Assembly: GCF_051014685.1 (NCBI RefSeq)
Contig: NW_027478892.1
Span: forward strand, 186,001 to 250,000
DNA length: 64,000 bases
Source of the DNA: Ptiloglossa arizonensis
Taxonomy: Eukaryota; Arthropoda; Insecta; Hymenoptera; Colletidae
Direction of reading: 5' to 3'
Part shown: in pieces, positions 1-10,792 of the stretch
Numbering within the stretch: position 1 is the stretch's first letter
Layout of the letters: each line of letters begins with the position of its first letter
Translations under genes and position numbers: made by a program
Notes under the pieces: model-generated
Told to the model about the DNA's origin: nothing
What the model saw: the letters and a program-made list of their open reading frames with translations, nothing else
Database searches by the model: none

Positions 1-172
1 ATTGGTCAATCCGTTCGCGAGATATAGCCGTTTGGATGTAAGAAACGCTTGAGAAACTCAAAATTTTCGCAGTTCTGATGCTCGAAACGAATAACTAGAA
101 CGGCCTAGGGGAAAAGTGCGCATACCGTTGTAATCGGCCGAGTTTCTACTTTCAGAAGCAACAGAAATTTTG

Positions 173-188
173 CGGATTGGTCAATCCG
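173..188. repeat. 16-bp dyad with GT centre, majority class
   Basis: CGGATTG-GT-CAATCCG has 7-bp perfect arms around a 2-nt asymmetric centre. This is the commonest state of the dyad across the array. A minor TT-centre form occurs at about 5774, 10,322, 13,112 and 38,295. The same position is a perfect palindrome in the AT-centre class. Confidence 0.9.
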
Positions 189-350
189 TTCGCGAGATAT
201 GGCAGTTTGGAGGTAAGAAACGCTTGAGAAACTCAAAATTTTCGCAGTTCTGATGCTCGAAACGAATGAATAGAACGGCCTAGGGGAGAAGTACGCATAC
301 CGTTGTAATCGGGCGAGTTTGTACTTTCAAATGCAATAGAAATTTTGCGG
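176..350 (+). repeat. Representative 175-bp monomer
   Basis: Taking ATTGGTCAAT as offset 1, the landmarks are: right arm of the 16-bp dyad at 1-13, with its left arm in the last three bases of the previous unit; TCGCGA at 15-20; first variable window at about 22-39 (GATATGGCAG..GGAGGTAAG and alternatives); inverted repeat TTGAG-AAA-CTCAA at 49-61; AAAATTTT at 60-67; the site of the recurrent 1-bp deletion at 75-77; conserved CTCGAAACGAA at 81-91; second variable window at about 92-121, with CCTAGG at 104-109; and conserved TTTCTACTTTCA at about 143-154. The consensus has about 78 G+C of 175 and 13 CpG. This copy carries a private GAATGAATAG at the start of the second variable window. Variation elsewhere is almost all single-base. 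Confidence 0.95.
224..236. repeat. Short inverted repeat TTGAG-AAA-CTCAA
   Basis: This 13-nt inverted repeat with 5-bp arms and a 3-nt loop recurs in most monomers. Loop variants GAA and ACA keep the arms, for example GAGGAACTC and GAGACACTC. The CTTTAG subclass and the CTTGTG subclass (11,770, 14,744, 18,941 and others) break one arm. On base composition, arms this short are expected about once per monomer by chance, so function is not implied. Confidence 0.75.
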
Positions 351-522
351 ATTGGTCAATCCGTTCGCGAGATGTGGCAGTTTGGAGGTAAGAAACGCTT
401 GAGAAACTCAAAATTTTCGCAGTTCTGATGCTCGAAACGAATAACTAGGACGGCCTAGGGGAAAACTACACCTACCGTTGTAATCGGGCGAGTTTCTACT
501 TTCAGATGCAACAGAAATTTTG

Positions 523-538
523 CGGATTGATCAATCCG
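523..538. repeat. Perfect 16-bp palindrome, AT-centre class
   Basis: CGGATTGATCAATCCG is its own reverse complement. It occurs in the monomer subclass with GATTGATC, which also creates a TGATCA site. It lies two bases before TCGCGA, itself palindromic. The palindrome is lost in subclasses with GGATGGATC, GGATGTATT, CAATCCC or CAATCAG. It could be a dimeric-protein site or a cruciform-capable element; the sequence alone does not decide between them. Confidence 0.9.
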
Positions 539-1225
539 TTCGCGAGATATGGCAGTTTGGAGATAAGAAACGCTTTAGAAACTCAAAATTTTCGCAGTTC
601 CGATGCTCGAAACGAATAACTAGAACGGCCCAGGGGAAAAGTGCGCATACCGTTGTAATAGGGCGAGTTTCTACTTTCAAATGCAACAGAAATTTTGCGG
701 ATTGGTCGATCCGTTCGCGGGATGTGGCAGTTTGGAAGTAAGAAACGCTTGAGAAACTCAAAATTTTCGCAGTTCTGATGCTCGAAACGAATAACCAGAA
801 CGGCCCAGGGGAAAAGTGCGCATACCGTTGTAATCGGGCGAGTTTCTACTTTCAAATGCAACAGAAATTTTGCGGATTGGTCAATCCGTTCGCGAGATAT
901 GGCAGTTTGGAGGTAAGAAACGCTTGAGAAACTCAAAATTTTCGCAGTTCTGATGCTCGAAACGAATGACTAGAACGGCCTAGGGGAGAAGTACGCACAC
1001 CGTTGTAATCGGGCGAGTTTCTACTTTCAGATGCAACAGAAATCATGCGGATTGGTCAATCCGTTCGCGAGATATGGCCGTTTGGATGTAAGAAACGCTT
1101 GAGAAACTCAAAATTTTCGCAGTTCTGATGACCGAAACGAATAACTAGAACGGCCTAGAGGAAAAGTGCGCATACTGTTGTAAACGGGCGAGTTTCTACT
1201 TTCAGATGCAACAGAAATTTTGCGG

Positions 1226-1399
1226 ATTGATCAATCCCTTCGCGAGATATGGAAGTTTGGAGATAAGAAACGCTTTAGAAACTCAAAATTTTCGCAGTTT
1301 TATGCTCGAAACGAATAACTAGAACGGCCCAGGGGAAAAGTGCGCATACCGTTGTAATCGGGCGAGTTTCTACTTTCAAATGCAACAGAAATTTTGCGG
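1226..1399 (+). repeat. Representative 174-bp monomer class
   Basis: This class has GCAGTTTTATGCTC where other monomers have GCAGTTCTGATGCTC, a net loss of one base. It is usually coupled to the TGATCA dyad centre or its variants GGATGGATC and GGATGTATT, and to GGAGATAAGAAACGCTTTAG in the first variable window. I count 53 copies in the window. Only nine lie in the first 22 kb and 44 lie after 22.9 kb, so the class expanded with the right-hand HORs. Some copies read TTTTGTGCTC (22,990 and 27,357) or TTTTATGCGC (31,029, 31,728, 32,076). From 32.7 kb on many also carry CGGAG instead of CGCAG. The shared lesion points to one ancestral deletion spread by amplification. Confidence 0.93.
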
Positions 1400-1961
1400 A
1401 TTGGTCAATCCGTTCGCGAGATGTGGCAGTTTGGAGGTAAGAAACGCTTGAGAAACTCAAAATTTTCGCAGTTCTGATGCTCGAAACGAATAACTAGAAC
1501 GGCCTAGGGGAAAACTACACCTACCGTTGTAATCGGGCGAGTTTCTACTTTCAGATGCAACAGAAATTTTGCGGATTGATCAATCCGTTCGCGAGATATG
1601 GCAGTTTGGAGATAAGAAACGCTTTAGAAACTCAAAATTTTCGCAGTTCCGATGCTCGAAACGAATAACTAGAACGGCCCAGGGGAAAAGTGCGCATACC
1701 GTTGTAATCGGGCGAGTTTCTACTTTCAGAAGCAACAGAAATTTTGCGGATTGGTCAATCCGTTCGCGAGATATGGCAGTTTGGAGGTAAGAAACGCTTG
1801 AGAAAATCAAAATCTTCGCAGTTCTGATGCTCGAAACGAATGACTAGAACGGCCTAGGGGAAAACTACACATACCGTTGCAATCGGGCGAGTTTCTACTT
1901 TCAGATGCAACAGAAATTATGCGGATTGGTCAATCCGTTCGCGAGATATAGCCGTTTGGAT

Positions 1962-3535
1962 GTAAGAAACGCTTGAGAAACTCAAAATTTTCGCAGTTCT
2001 GATGCTCGAAACGAATAACTAGGACGGCCTAGGGGAAAACTACACCTACCGTTGTAATCGGGCGAGTTTCTACTTTCAGATGCAACAGAAATTTTGCGGA
2101 TTGATCAATCCGTTCGCGAGATATGGCAGTTTGGAGATAAGAAACGCTTTAGAAACTCAAAATTTTCGCAGTTCCGATGCTCGAAACGAATAACTAGAAC
2201 GGCCCAGGGGAAAAGTGCGCATACCGTTGTAATAGGGCGAGTTTCTACTTTCAAATGCAACAGAAATTTTGCGGATTGGTCGATCCGTTCGCGAGATGTG
2301 GCAGTTTGGAAGTAAGAAACGCTTGAGAAACTCAAAATTTTCGCAGTTCTGATGCTCGAAACGAATAACCAGAACGGCCCAGGGGAAAAGTGCGCATACC
2401 GTTGTAATCGGGCGAGTTTCTACTTTCAAATGCAACAGAAATTTTGCGGATTGGTCAATCCGTTCGCGAGATATGGCAGTTTGGAGGTAAGAAACGCTTG
2501 AGAAACTCAAAATTTTCGCAGTTCTGATGCTCGAAACGAATGACTAGAACGGCCTAGGGGAGAAGTACGCACACCGTTGTAATCGGGCGAGTTTCTACTT
2601 TCAGATGCAACAGAAATCATGCGGATTGGTCAATCCGTTCGCGAGATATGGCCGTTTGGATGTAAGAAACGCTTGAGAAACTCAAAATTTTCGCAGTTCT
2701 GATGACCGAAACGAATAACTAGAACGGCCTAGGGGAAAAGTGCGCATACTGTTGTAAACGGGCGAGTTTCTACTTTCAGATGCAACAGAAATTTTGCGGA
2801 TTGATCAATCCGTTCGCGAGATATGGCAGTTTGGAGATAAGAAACGCTTTAGAAACTCAAAATTTTCGCAGTTTTATGCTCGAAACGAATAACTAGAACG
2901 GCCCAGGGGAAAAGTGCGCATACCGTTGTAATCGGGCGAGTTTCTACTTTCAAATGCAACAGAAATTTTGCGGATTGGTCAATCCGTTCGCGAGATGTGG
3001 CAGTTTGGAGGTAAGAAACGCTTGAGAAACTCAAAATTTTCGCAGTTCTGATGCTCGAAACGAATAACTAGAACGGCCTAGGGGAAAACTACACCTACCG
3101 TTGTAATCGGGCGAGTTTCTACTTTCAGATGCAACATAAATTTTGCGGATTGATCAATCCGTTCGCGAGATATGGCAGTTTGGAGATAAGAAACGCTTTA
3201 GAAACTCAAAATTTTCGCAGTTCCGATGCTCGAAACGAATAACTAGAACGGCCCAGGGGAAAAGTGCGCATACCGTTGTAATCGGGCGAGTTTCTACTTT
3301 CAGAAGCAACAGAAATTTTGCGGATTGGTCAATCCGTTCGCGAGATATGGCAGTTTGGAGGTAAGAAACGCTTGAGAAAATCAAAATCTTCGCAGTTCTG
3401 ATGCTCGAAACGAATGACTAGAACGGCCTAGGGGAAAACTACACATACCGTTGCAATCGGGCGAGTTTCTACTTTCAGATGCAACAGAAATTATGCGGAT
3501 TGGTCAATCCGTTCGCGAGATATAGCCGTTTGGAT
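1962..3535 (+). repeat. 9-mer HOR, copy 2 (1,574 bp)
   Basis: This is the second direct copy of the 9-monomer unit, in perfect register with copy 1. At 2812 and 2827 it carries CAATCCGTTCG and ATGGCAG where copy 1 has CAATCCCTTCG and ATGGAAG. The CCC/GAAG state is also seen at about 4210, 8409, 12,957 and 15,931. Copy 2 may therefore have been converted back to the common state. A third copy does not follow: similarity to the next 1,574 bp continues for only a few hundred bases before a trimer series takes over. Confidence 0.92.
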
Positions 3536-5466
3536 GTAAGAAACGCTTGAGAAACTCAAAATTTTCGCAGTTCTGATGCTCGAAACGAATAACTAGAACG
3601 GCCTAGGGGAAAACTACACCTACCGTTGTAATCGGGCGAGTTTCTACTTTCAGATGCAACAGAAATTTTGCGGATTGATCAATCCGTTCGCGAGATATGG
3701 CAGTTTGGAGATAAGAAACGCTTTAGAAACTCAAAATTTTCGCAGTTCCGATGCTCGAAACGAATAACTAGAACGGCCCAGGGGAAAAGTGCGCATACCG
3801 TTGTAATCGGGCGAGTTTCTACTTTCAGAAGCAACAGAAATTTTGCGGATTGGTCAATCCGTTCGCGAGATATGGCAGTTTGGAGGTAAGAAACGCTTGA
3901 GAAAATCAAAATCTTCGCAGTTCTGATGCTCGAAACGAATGACTAGAACGGCCTAGGGGAAAACTACACATACCGTTGCAATCGGGCGAGTTTCTACTTT
4001 CAGATGCAACAAAAATTATGCGGATTGGTCAATCCGTTCGCGAGATATAGCCGTTTGGATGTAAGAAACGCTTGAGAAACTCAAAATTTTCGCAGTTCTG
4101 ATGCTCGAAACGAATAACTAGAACGGCCCAGGGGAAAAGTGCGCATACTGTTGTAAACGGGCGAGTTTCTACTTTCAGATGCAACAGAAATTTTGCGGAT
4201 TGATCAATCCCTTCGCGAGATATGGAAGTTTGGAGATAAGAAACGCTTTAGAAACTCAAAATTTTCGCAGTTTTATGCTCGAAACGAATAACTAGAACGG
4301 CCTAGGGGAAAAGTGCGCATACCGTTGTAATCGGGCGAGTTTCTACTTTCAAATGCAACAGAAATTTTGCGGATTGGTCAATCCGTTCGCGAGATGTGGC
4401 AGTTTGGAGGTAAGAAACGCTTGAGAAACTCAAAATTTTCGCAGTTCTGATGCTCGAAACGAATAACTAGAACGGCCTAGGGGAAAACTACACCTACCGT
4501 TGTAATCGGGCGAGTTTCTACTTTCAGATGCAACAGAAATTTTGCGGATTGATCAATCCGTTCGCGAGATATGGCAGTTTGGAGATAAGAAACGCTTTAG
4601 AAACTCAAAATTTTCGCAGTTCCGATGCTCGAAACGAATAACTAGAACGGCCCAGGGGAAAAGTGCGCATACCGTTGTAATCGGGCGAGTTTCTACTTTC
4701 AGAAGCAACAGAAATTTTGCGGATTGGTCAATCCGTTCGCGAGATATGGCAGTTTGGAGGTAAGAAACGCTTGAGAAAATCAAAATCTTCGCAGTTCTGA
4801 TGCTCGAAACGAATGACTAGAACGGCCTAGGGGAAAACTACACATACCGTTGCAATCGGGCGAGTTTCTACTTTCAGATGCAACAGAAATTATGCGGATT
4901 GGTCAATCCGTTCGCGAGATATAGCCGTTTGGATGTAAGAAACGCTTGAGAAACTCAAAATTTTCGCAGTTCTGATGCTCGAAACGAATAACTAGAACGG
5001 CCTAGGGGAAAACTACACCTACCGTTGTAATCGGGCGAGTTTCTACTTTCAGATGCAACAGAAATTTTGCGGATTGATCAATCCGTTCGCGAGATATGGC
5101 AGTTTGGAGATAAGAAACGCTTTAGAAACTCAAAATTTTCGCAGTTCCGATGCTCGAAACGAATAACTAGAACGGCCCAGGGGAAAAGTGCGCATACCGT
5201 TGTAATCGGGCGAGTTTCTACTTTCAGAAGCAACAGAAATTTTGCGGATTGGTCAATCCGTTCGCGAGATATGGCAGTTTGGAGGTAAGAAACGCTTGAG
5301 AAAATCAAAATCTTCGCAGTTCTGATGCTCGAAACGAATGACTAGAACGGTCTAGGGGAAAACTACACATACCGTTGCAATCGGGCGAGTTTCTACTTTC
5401 AGATGCAACAAAAATTATGCGGATTGGTCAATCCGTTCGCGAGATATAGCCGTTTGGATGTAAGAA
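3018..5466 (+). repeat. 525-bp trimer HOR series
   Basis: A three-monomer unit recurs at 525-bp spacing. Monomer one has TGATCA with GTTCCGATGCTC. Monomer two has GGAGGTAAG with AAAATCAAAATCTTCGCAG. Monomer three has GATATAGCCGTTTGGATG. The middle-monomer marker occurs here at about 3375, 3900, 4774 and 5299. The 874-bp gap between the second and third shows two extra monomers inserted at about 4130-4470, one of them of the 174-bp class. The segment from about 4.2 to 5.4 kb is copied at 8.4-9.6 kb (spacing 4,198 bp), including the private GGTCTAGG at 5350/9548. The trimer is a subset of the 9-mer HOR, so the two are different amplifications of the same stock. Confidence 0.88.
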
Positions 5467-5592
5467 ACGCTTGAGAAACTCAAAATTTTCGCAGTTCTGA
5501 AGCTCGAAACGAATAACTAGAACGGCCTAGGGGAAAAGTGCGCATACCGTTGTAATCGGGCGAGTTTCTACTTTCAGAAGCAACAGAAATTT
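5467..5592 (+). repeat. Satellite, junction into dimer block
   Basis: This short stretch of left-type monomer begins with a GATATAGCCG/GGATG unit and GTTCTGAAGCTCG. It is collinear with about 10,015-10,140 at a spacing of 4,548 bp and leads into the doubled dimer. Confidence 0.8.
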
Positions 5593-6292
5593 TGCGGATT
5601 GGTCAATCCGTTCGCGAGATATGGCAGTTTGGAGGTAAGAAACGCTTGAGAAACTCAAAATTTTCGCAGTTCTGATGCTCGAAACGAATGACTAGAACGG
5701 CCTAGGGGAGAAGTACGCCTACCGTTGTAATCGGGCGAGTTTCTACTTCCAGATGCAACAGAAATCATGCGGATTGTTCAATCCGTTCGCGAGAAATCGC
5801 CGTTTGGATGTAAGAAACGCTTGAGAAACTCAAAATTTTCGCAGTTCTGAAGCTCGAAACGAATGACTAGAACGGCCTAGGGGAGAACTACACATACCGT
5901 TGTAATCGGGCGAGTTTCTACTTTCAGATGCAACAGAAATCATGCGGATTGGTCAATCCGTTCGCGAGATATGGCAGTTTGGAGGTAAGAAACGCTTGAG
6001 AAACTCAAAATTTTCGCAGTTCTGATGCTCGAAACGAATGACTAGAACGGCCTAGGGGAGAAGTACGCCTACCGTTGTAATCGGGCGAGTTTCTACTTCC
6101 AGATGCAACAGAAATCATGCGGATTGTTCAATCCGTTCGCGAGAAATCGCCGTTTGGATGTAAGAAACGCTTGAGAAACTCAAAATTTTCGCAGTTCTGA
6201 AGCTCGAAACGAATGACTAGAACGGCCTAGGGGAGAACTACACATACCGTTGTAATCGGGCGAGTTTCTACTTTCAGATGCAACAGAAATCA
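5593..6292 (+). repeat. 350-bp dimer, two tandem copies
   Basis: Two monomers are directly duplicated (5593-5942 and 5943-6292). The duplication is recent: both copies share AAGTACGCCTACCG and GTTCAATCCG followed by GAGAAATCGCC, and the first of these occurs nowhere else that I noticed. Related segments at 10.3 and 17.5 kb have GTACGCATACCG instead and are not doubled. They carry a different two-monomer stretch in that place. Confidence 0.9.
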
Positions 6293-9200
6293 TGCGGATT
6301 GGTCAATCCGTTCGCGAGATATGGCCGTTTGGATGTAAGAAACGCTTGAAAAACTCGAAATTTTCGCTGTTCTGATGCTCGAAACGAATAACTAGAACGG
6401 CCTAGGGGAAAAGTGCGTATACTGTTGTAAACGGGCGAGTTTCTACTTTCAGATGCAGCAGAAATTTTGCGGATTGATCAATCCCTTCGCGAGATATGGC
6501 AGTTTGGAGATAAGAAACGCTTTAGAAACTCAAAATTTTCGCAGTTTTATGCTCGAAACGAAGAACTAGTACGGCCCAGGGGAAAAGTGCGCATACCGTT
6601 GTAATCGGGCGAGTTTCTACTTTCAAATGCAACAGAAATTTTGTGGATTGGTCAATCCGTTCGCGAGATGTGGCAGTTTGGAGGTAAGAAACGCTTGAGA
6701 AACTCAAAATTTTCGCAGTTCTGATGCTCGAAACGAATAACTAGAAAGGCCTGGGGGAAAAGTACGCATACCGTTGTAATCGGGCGAGTTTCTACTTTCA
6801 GATGCAACAGAAATTTTGCGGATTGGTCAATCCGTTCGCGTGATATGGCAGTTTGGAGGTAAGAAACGCTTGAGGAACTCAAAATTTTCGCAGTTCTGAT
6901 GCTCGAAACGAATAACTAGAACGGCCTAGGGGAAAACTACACCTACCGTTGTAATCGGGCGAGTTTCTACTTTCAGATGCAACAGAAATTTTGCGGATTG
7001 ATCAATCCGTTCGCGAGATATGGCAGTTTGGAGATAAGAAACGCTTTAGAAACTCAAAATTTTCGCAGTTCCGATGCTCGAAACGAATAACTAGAACGGC
7101 CCAGGGGAAAAGTGCGCATACCGTTGTAATCGGGCGAGTTTCTACTTTCAGAAGCAACAGAAATTATGCGGATTGGTCAATCCGTTCGCGAGATATAGCC
7201 GTTTAGATGTAAGAAACGCTTGAGAAACTCAAAATTTTCGCAGTTCTGATGCTCGAAACGAATAACTAGAACGGCCTAGGGGAAAAGTGCGCATACCGTT
7301 GTAATCGGGCGAGTTTCTACTTTCAGAAGCAACAGAAATTTTGCGGATTGGTCAATCCGTTCGCGAGATATGGCAGTTTGGAGGTAAGAAACGCTTGAGA
7401 AAATCAAAATTTTCGCAGTTCTGAAGCTCGAAACGAATGACTAGAACGGCCTAGGGGAGAAGTACGCATACCGTTGTAATCGGGCGAGTTTGTACTTTCA
7501 AATGCAACAGAAATTTTGCGGATTGGTCAATCCGTTCGCGAGATGTGGCAGTTTGGAGGTAAGAAACGCTTGAGAAACTCAAAATTTTCGCAGTTCTGAT
7601 GCTCGAAACGAATAACTAGGACGGCCTAGGGGAAAACTACACCTACCGTTGTAATCGGGCGAGTTTCTACTTTCAGATGCAACAGAAATTTTGCGGATTG
7701 ATCAATCCGTTCGCGAGATATGGCAGTTTGGAGATAAGAAACGCTTTAGAAACTCAAAATTTTCGCAGTTCCGATGCTCGAAACGAATAACTAGAACGGC
7801 CCAGGGGAAAAGTGCGCATACCGTTGTAATAGGGCGAGCTTCTACTTTCAAATGCAACAGAAATTTTGCGGATTGGTCGATCCGTTCGCGAGATGTGGCA
7901 GTTTGGAAGTAAGAAACGCTTGAGAAACTCAAAATTTTCGCAGTTCTGATGCTCGAAACGAATAACCAGAACGGCCCAGGGGAAAAGTGCGCATACCGTT
8001 GTAATCGGGCGAGTTTCTACTTTCAAATGCAACAGAAATTTTGCGGATTGGTCAATCCGTTCGCGAGATATGGCAGTTTGGAGGTAAGAAACGCTTGAGA
8101 AACTCAAAATTTTCGCAGTTCTGATGCTCGAAACGAATGACTAGAACGGCCTAGGGGAGAAGTACGCACACCGTTGTAATCGGGCGAGTTTCTACTTTCA
8201 GATGCAACAGAAATAATGCGGATTGGTCAATCCGTTCGCGAGATATGGCCGTTTGGATGTAAGAAACGCTTGAGAAACTCAAAATTTTCGCAGTTCTGAT
8301 GACCGAAACGAATAACTAGAACGGCCTAGGGGAAAAGTGCGCATACTGTTGTAAACGGGCGAGTTTCTACTTTCAGATGCAACAGAAATTTTGCGGATTG
8401 ATCAATCCCTTCGCGAGATATGGAAGTTTGGAGATAAGAAACGCTTTAGAAACTCAAAATTTTCGCAGTTTTATGCTCGAAACGAATAACTAGAACGGCC
8501 TAGGGGAAAAGTGCGCATACCGTTGTAATCGGGCGAGTTTCTACTTTCAAATGCAACAGAAATTTTGCGGATTGGTCAATCCGTTCGCGAGATGTGGCAG
8601 TTTGGAGGTAAGAAACGCTTGAGAAACTCAAAATTTTCGCAGTTCTGATGCTCGAAACGAATAACTAGAACGGCCTAGGGGAAAACTACACCTACCGTTG
8701 TAATCGGGCGAGTTTCTACTTTCAGATGCAACAGAAATTTTGCGGATTGATCAATCCGTTCGCGAGATATGGCAGTTTGGAGATAAGAAACGCTTTAGAA
8801 ACTCAAAATTTTCGCAGTTCCGATGCTCGAAACGAATAACTAGAACGGCCCAGGGGAAAAGTGCGCATACCGTTGTAATCGGGCGAGTTTCTACTTTCAG
8901 AAGCAACAGAAATTTTGCGGATTGGTCAATCCGTTCGCGAGATATGGCAGTTTGGAGGTAAGAAACGCTTGAGAAAATCAAAATCTTCGCAGTTCTGATG
9001 CTCGAAACGAATGACTAGAACGGCCTAGGGGAAAACTACACATACCGTTGCAATCGGGCGAGTTTCTACTTTCAGATGCAACAGAAATTATGCGGATTGG
9101 TCAATCCGTTCGCGAGATATAGCCGTTTGGATGTAAGAAACGCTTGAGAAACTCAAAATTTTCGCAGTTCTGATGCTCGAAACGAATAACTAGAACGGCC

Positions 9201-9595
9201 TAGGGGAAAACTACACCTACCGTTGTAATCGGGCGAGTTTCTACTTTCAGATGCAACAGAAATTTTGCGGATTGATCAATCCGTTCGCGAGATATGGCAG
9301 TTTGGAGATAAGAAACGCTTTAGAAACTCAAAATTTTCGCAGTTCCGATGCTCGAAACGAATAACTAGAACGGCCCAGGGGAAAAGTGCGCATACCGTTG
9401 TAATCGGGCGAGTTTCTACTTTCAGAAGCAACAGAAATTTTGCGGATTGGTCAATCCGTTCGCGAGATATGGCAGTTTGGAGGTAAGAAACGCTTGAGAA
9501 AATCAAAATCTTCGCAGTTCTGATGCTCGAAACGAATGACTAGAACGGTCTAGGGGAAAACTACACATACCGTTGCAATCGGGCGAGTTTCTACT
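6245..9595 (+). repeat. 26-monomer long-range duplication, copy 1
   Basis: This segment recurs at 10,793-14,143 with a constant spacing of 4,548 bp (26 monomers, two of the 174-bp class). Private markers include AAAACTCGAAATTTTCGCTG (6351/10,899), GAAAGGCCTGGGGG (6745/11,293) and GTTTGTACTTTC. Internally it contains one truncated 9-mer HOR (about 7.5-8.6 kb) and two 525-bp trimers (8.6-9.6 kb). A stretch of about 320 bp (7165-7485) is not homologous at monomer-variant level to its counterpart, although the spacing is unchanged. Confidence 0.88.
7165..7485 (+). repeat. Two-monomer substituted block inside duplication
   Basis: Here the copy has GATATAGCCGTTTAGATG followed by GAAAATCAAAATTTTCGCAG and TTCTGAAGCTCG. 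The corresponding stretch at 11,713-12,033 has CTTGTGAAACTC, CTCGGAACG, GCCTGGGGG and GCGTGATATGG. Flanks on both sides keep the same 4,548-bp spacing. About two monomers have thus been exchanged in register, in one copy or the other. Confidence 0.8.
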
Positions 9596-10792
9596 TTCAG
9601 AAGCAACAGAAATTTTGCGGATTGGTCAATCCGTTCGCGTGATATGGCAGTTTGGAGGTAAGAAACGCTTGAGGAACTCAAAATTTTCGCAGTTCTGATG
9701 CTCGAAACGAATAACCAGAACGGCCCAGGGGAAAAGTACGCATACCGTTGTAATCGGGCGAGTTTCTACTTTCAGATGCAACAGAAATTTTGCGGATTGG
9801 TCAATCCGTTCGCGTGATATGGCAGTTTGGAGGTAAGAAACGCTTGAGGAACTCAAAATTTTCGCAGTTCTGATGCTCGAAACGAATAACCAGAACGGCC
9901 CAGGGGTAAAGTGCGCATACCGTTGTAATCGGGCGAGTTTCTACTTTCAGAAGCAACAGAAATTTTGCGGATTGGTCAATCCGTTCGCGAGATATGGCAG
10001 TTTGGAGGTAAGAAACGCTTGAGAAACTCAAAATTTTCGCAGTTCTGAAGCTCGAAACGAATAACTAGAACGGCCTAGGGGAAAAGTGCGCATACCGTTG
10101 TAATCGGGCGAGTTTCTACTTTCAGAAGCAATAGAAATTTTGCGGATTGGTCAATCCGTTCGCGAGATATGGCAGTTTGGAGGTAAGAAACGCTTGAGAA
10201 ACTCAAAATTTTCGCAGTTCTGATGCTCGAAACGAATGACTAGAACGGCCTAGGGGAGAAGTACGCATACCGTTGTAATCGGGCGAGTTTCTACTTCCAG
10301 ATGCAACAGAAATCATGCGGATTGTTCAATCCGTTCGCGAGAAATCGCCGTTTGGATGTAAGAAACGCTTGAGAAACTCAAAATTTTCGCAGTTCTGAAG
10401 CTCGAAACGAATGACTAGAACGGCCTAGGGGAAAACTACACATACCGTTGCAATCGGGCGAGTTTCTACTTTCAGATGCAACAGAAATTATGCGGATTGG
10501 TCAATCCGTTCGCGAGATATAGCCGTTTGGATGTAAGAAACGCTTGAGAAACTCAAAATTTTCGCAGTTCTGATGCTCGAAACGAATATCTAGAACGGCC
10601 TAGGGGAAAAGTGCGCATACCGTTGTAATCGGGCGAGTTTCTGCTTTCAGGAGCAACAGAAATTTTGCGGATTGGTCAATCCGTTCGCGAGATATGGCAG
10701 TTTGGAGGTAAGAAACGGTTGAGAAACTCAAAATTTTCGCAGTTCTGATGCTCGAAACGAATGACTAGAACGGCCTAGGGGAGAAGTACGCA
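9596..10792 (+). repeat. Satellite segment with GCGTGATATGG monomers
   Basis: It starts with two near-identical monomers carrying GCGTGATATGG, GAGGAACTC and AACCAGAACGGCCCAGG (about 9620 and 9795). These recur at 21.17-21.57 kb. It continues with the GAAATCGCC monomer at 10.3 kb and a monomer with private GAATATCTAGAACG and CTGCTTTCAGGAGC at about 10.59-10.65 kb. The part from about 10.0 kb onward reappears from 17.2 kb at 7,172-bp spacing, including those private markers. Confidence 0.85.

Larger units (their letters stand above)
1..387 (+). repeat. Leading monomers, left-type
   Basis: These are two complete monomers and part of a third upstream of the first clear HOR. The first has GATATAGCCGTTTGGATG. 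The second has GGAGGTAAG and a private GAATGAATAG. The third has GTTTGTACTTTCAAATGCAATAG and then GATGTGG. The GTTTGTAC marker recurs at about 7490, 12,038 and 15,012, so this stretch is related to the monomers just upstream of those HOR copies. It contains nothing besides satellite. Confidence 0.9.
388..1961 (+). repeat. 9-mer HOR, copy 1 (1,574 bp)
   Basis: Nine monomers (eight of 175 bp and one of 174 bp) are repeated directly at a spacing of 1,574 bp. Shared private markers include ACTAGGACGG, GTAATAGGGCG, GGTCGATCCG, GAATAACCAGAACGG, GATGACCGAAACG with CATACTGTTGTAAACGGG, and AAAATCAAAATCTTCGCAG. The upstream limit is set by a mismatch at 387/1961. Five differences from copy 2 were noticed by eye (about 716, 1159, 1238, 1253, 1564), so identity is above 99%. 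Segments of the same HOR reappear at 7.5-8.7 kb, 12.0-13.3 kb and 15.0-16.3 kb. Confidence 0.92.

Noticed and set aside
190..206. CENP-B-box-like match in each monomer (TTCG....A...GG)
   Set aside because: Only seven of the nine core positions match. By base composition a match this good is expected about 0.5 times per monomer over both strands, so the evidence is not significant. Several monomer classes match even less.
224..236. TTGAGAAACTCAA as a functional hairpin or terminator
   Set aside because: Five-base arms with a 3-nt loop are expected about once per 175 bp by chance, no uridine tract follows directly, and two large monomer classes break an arm.
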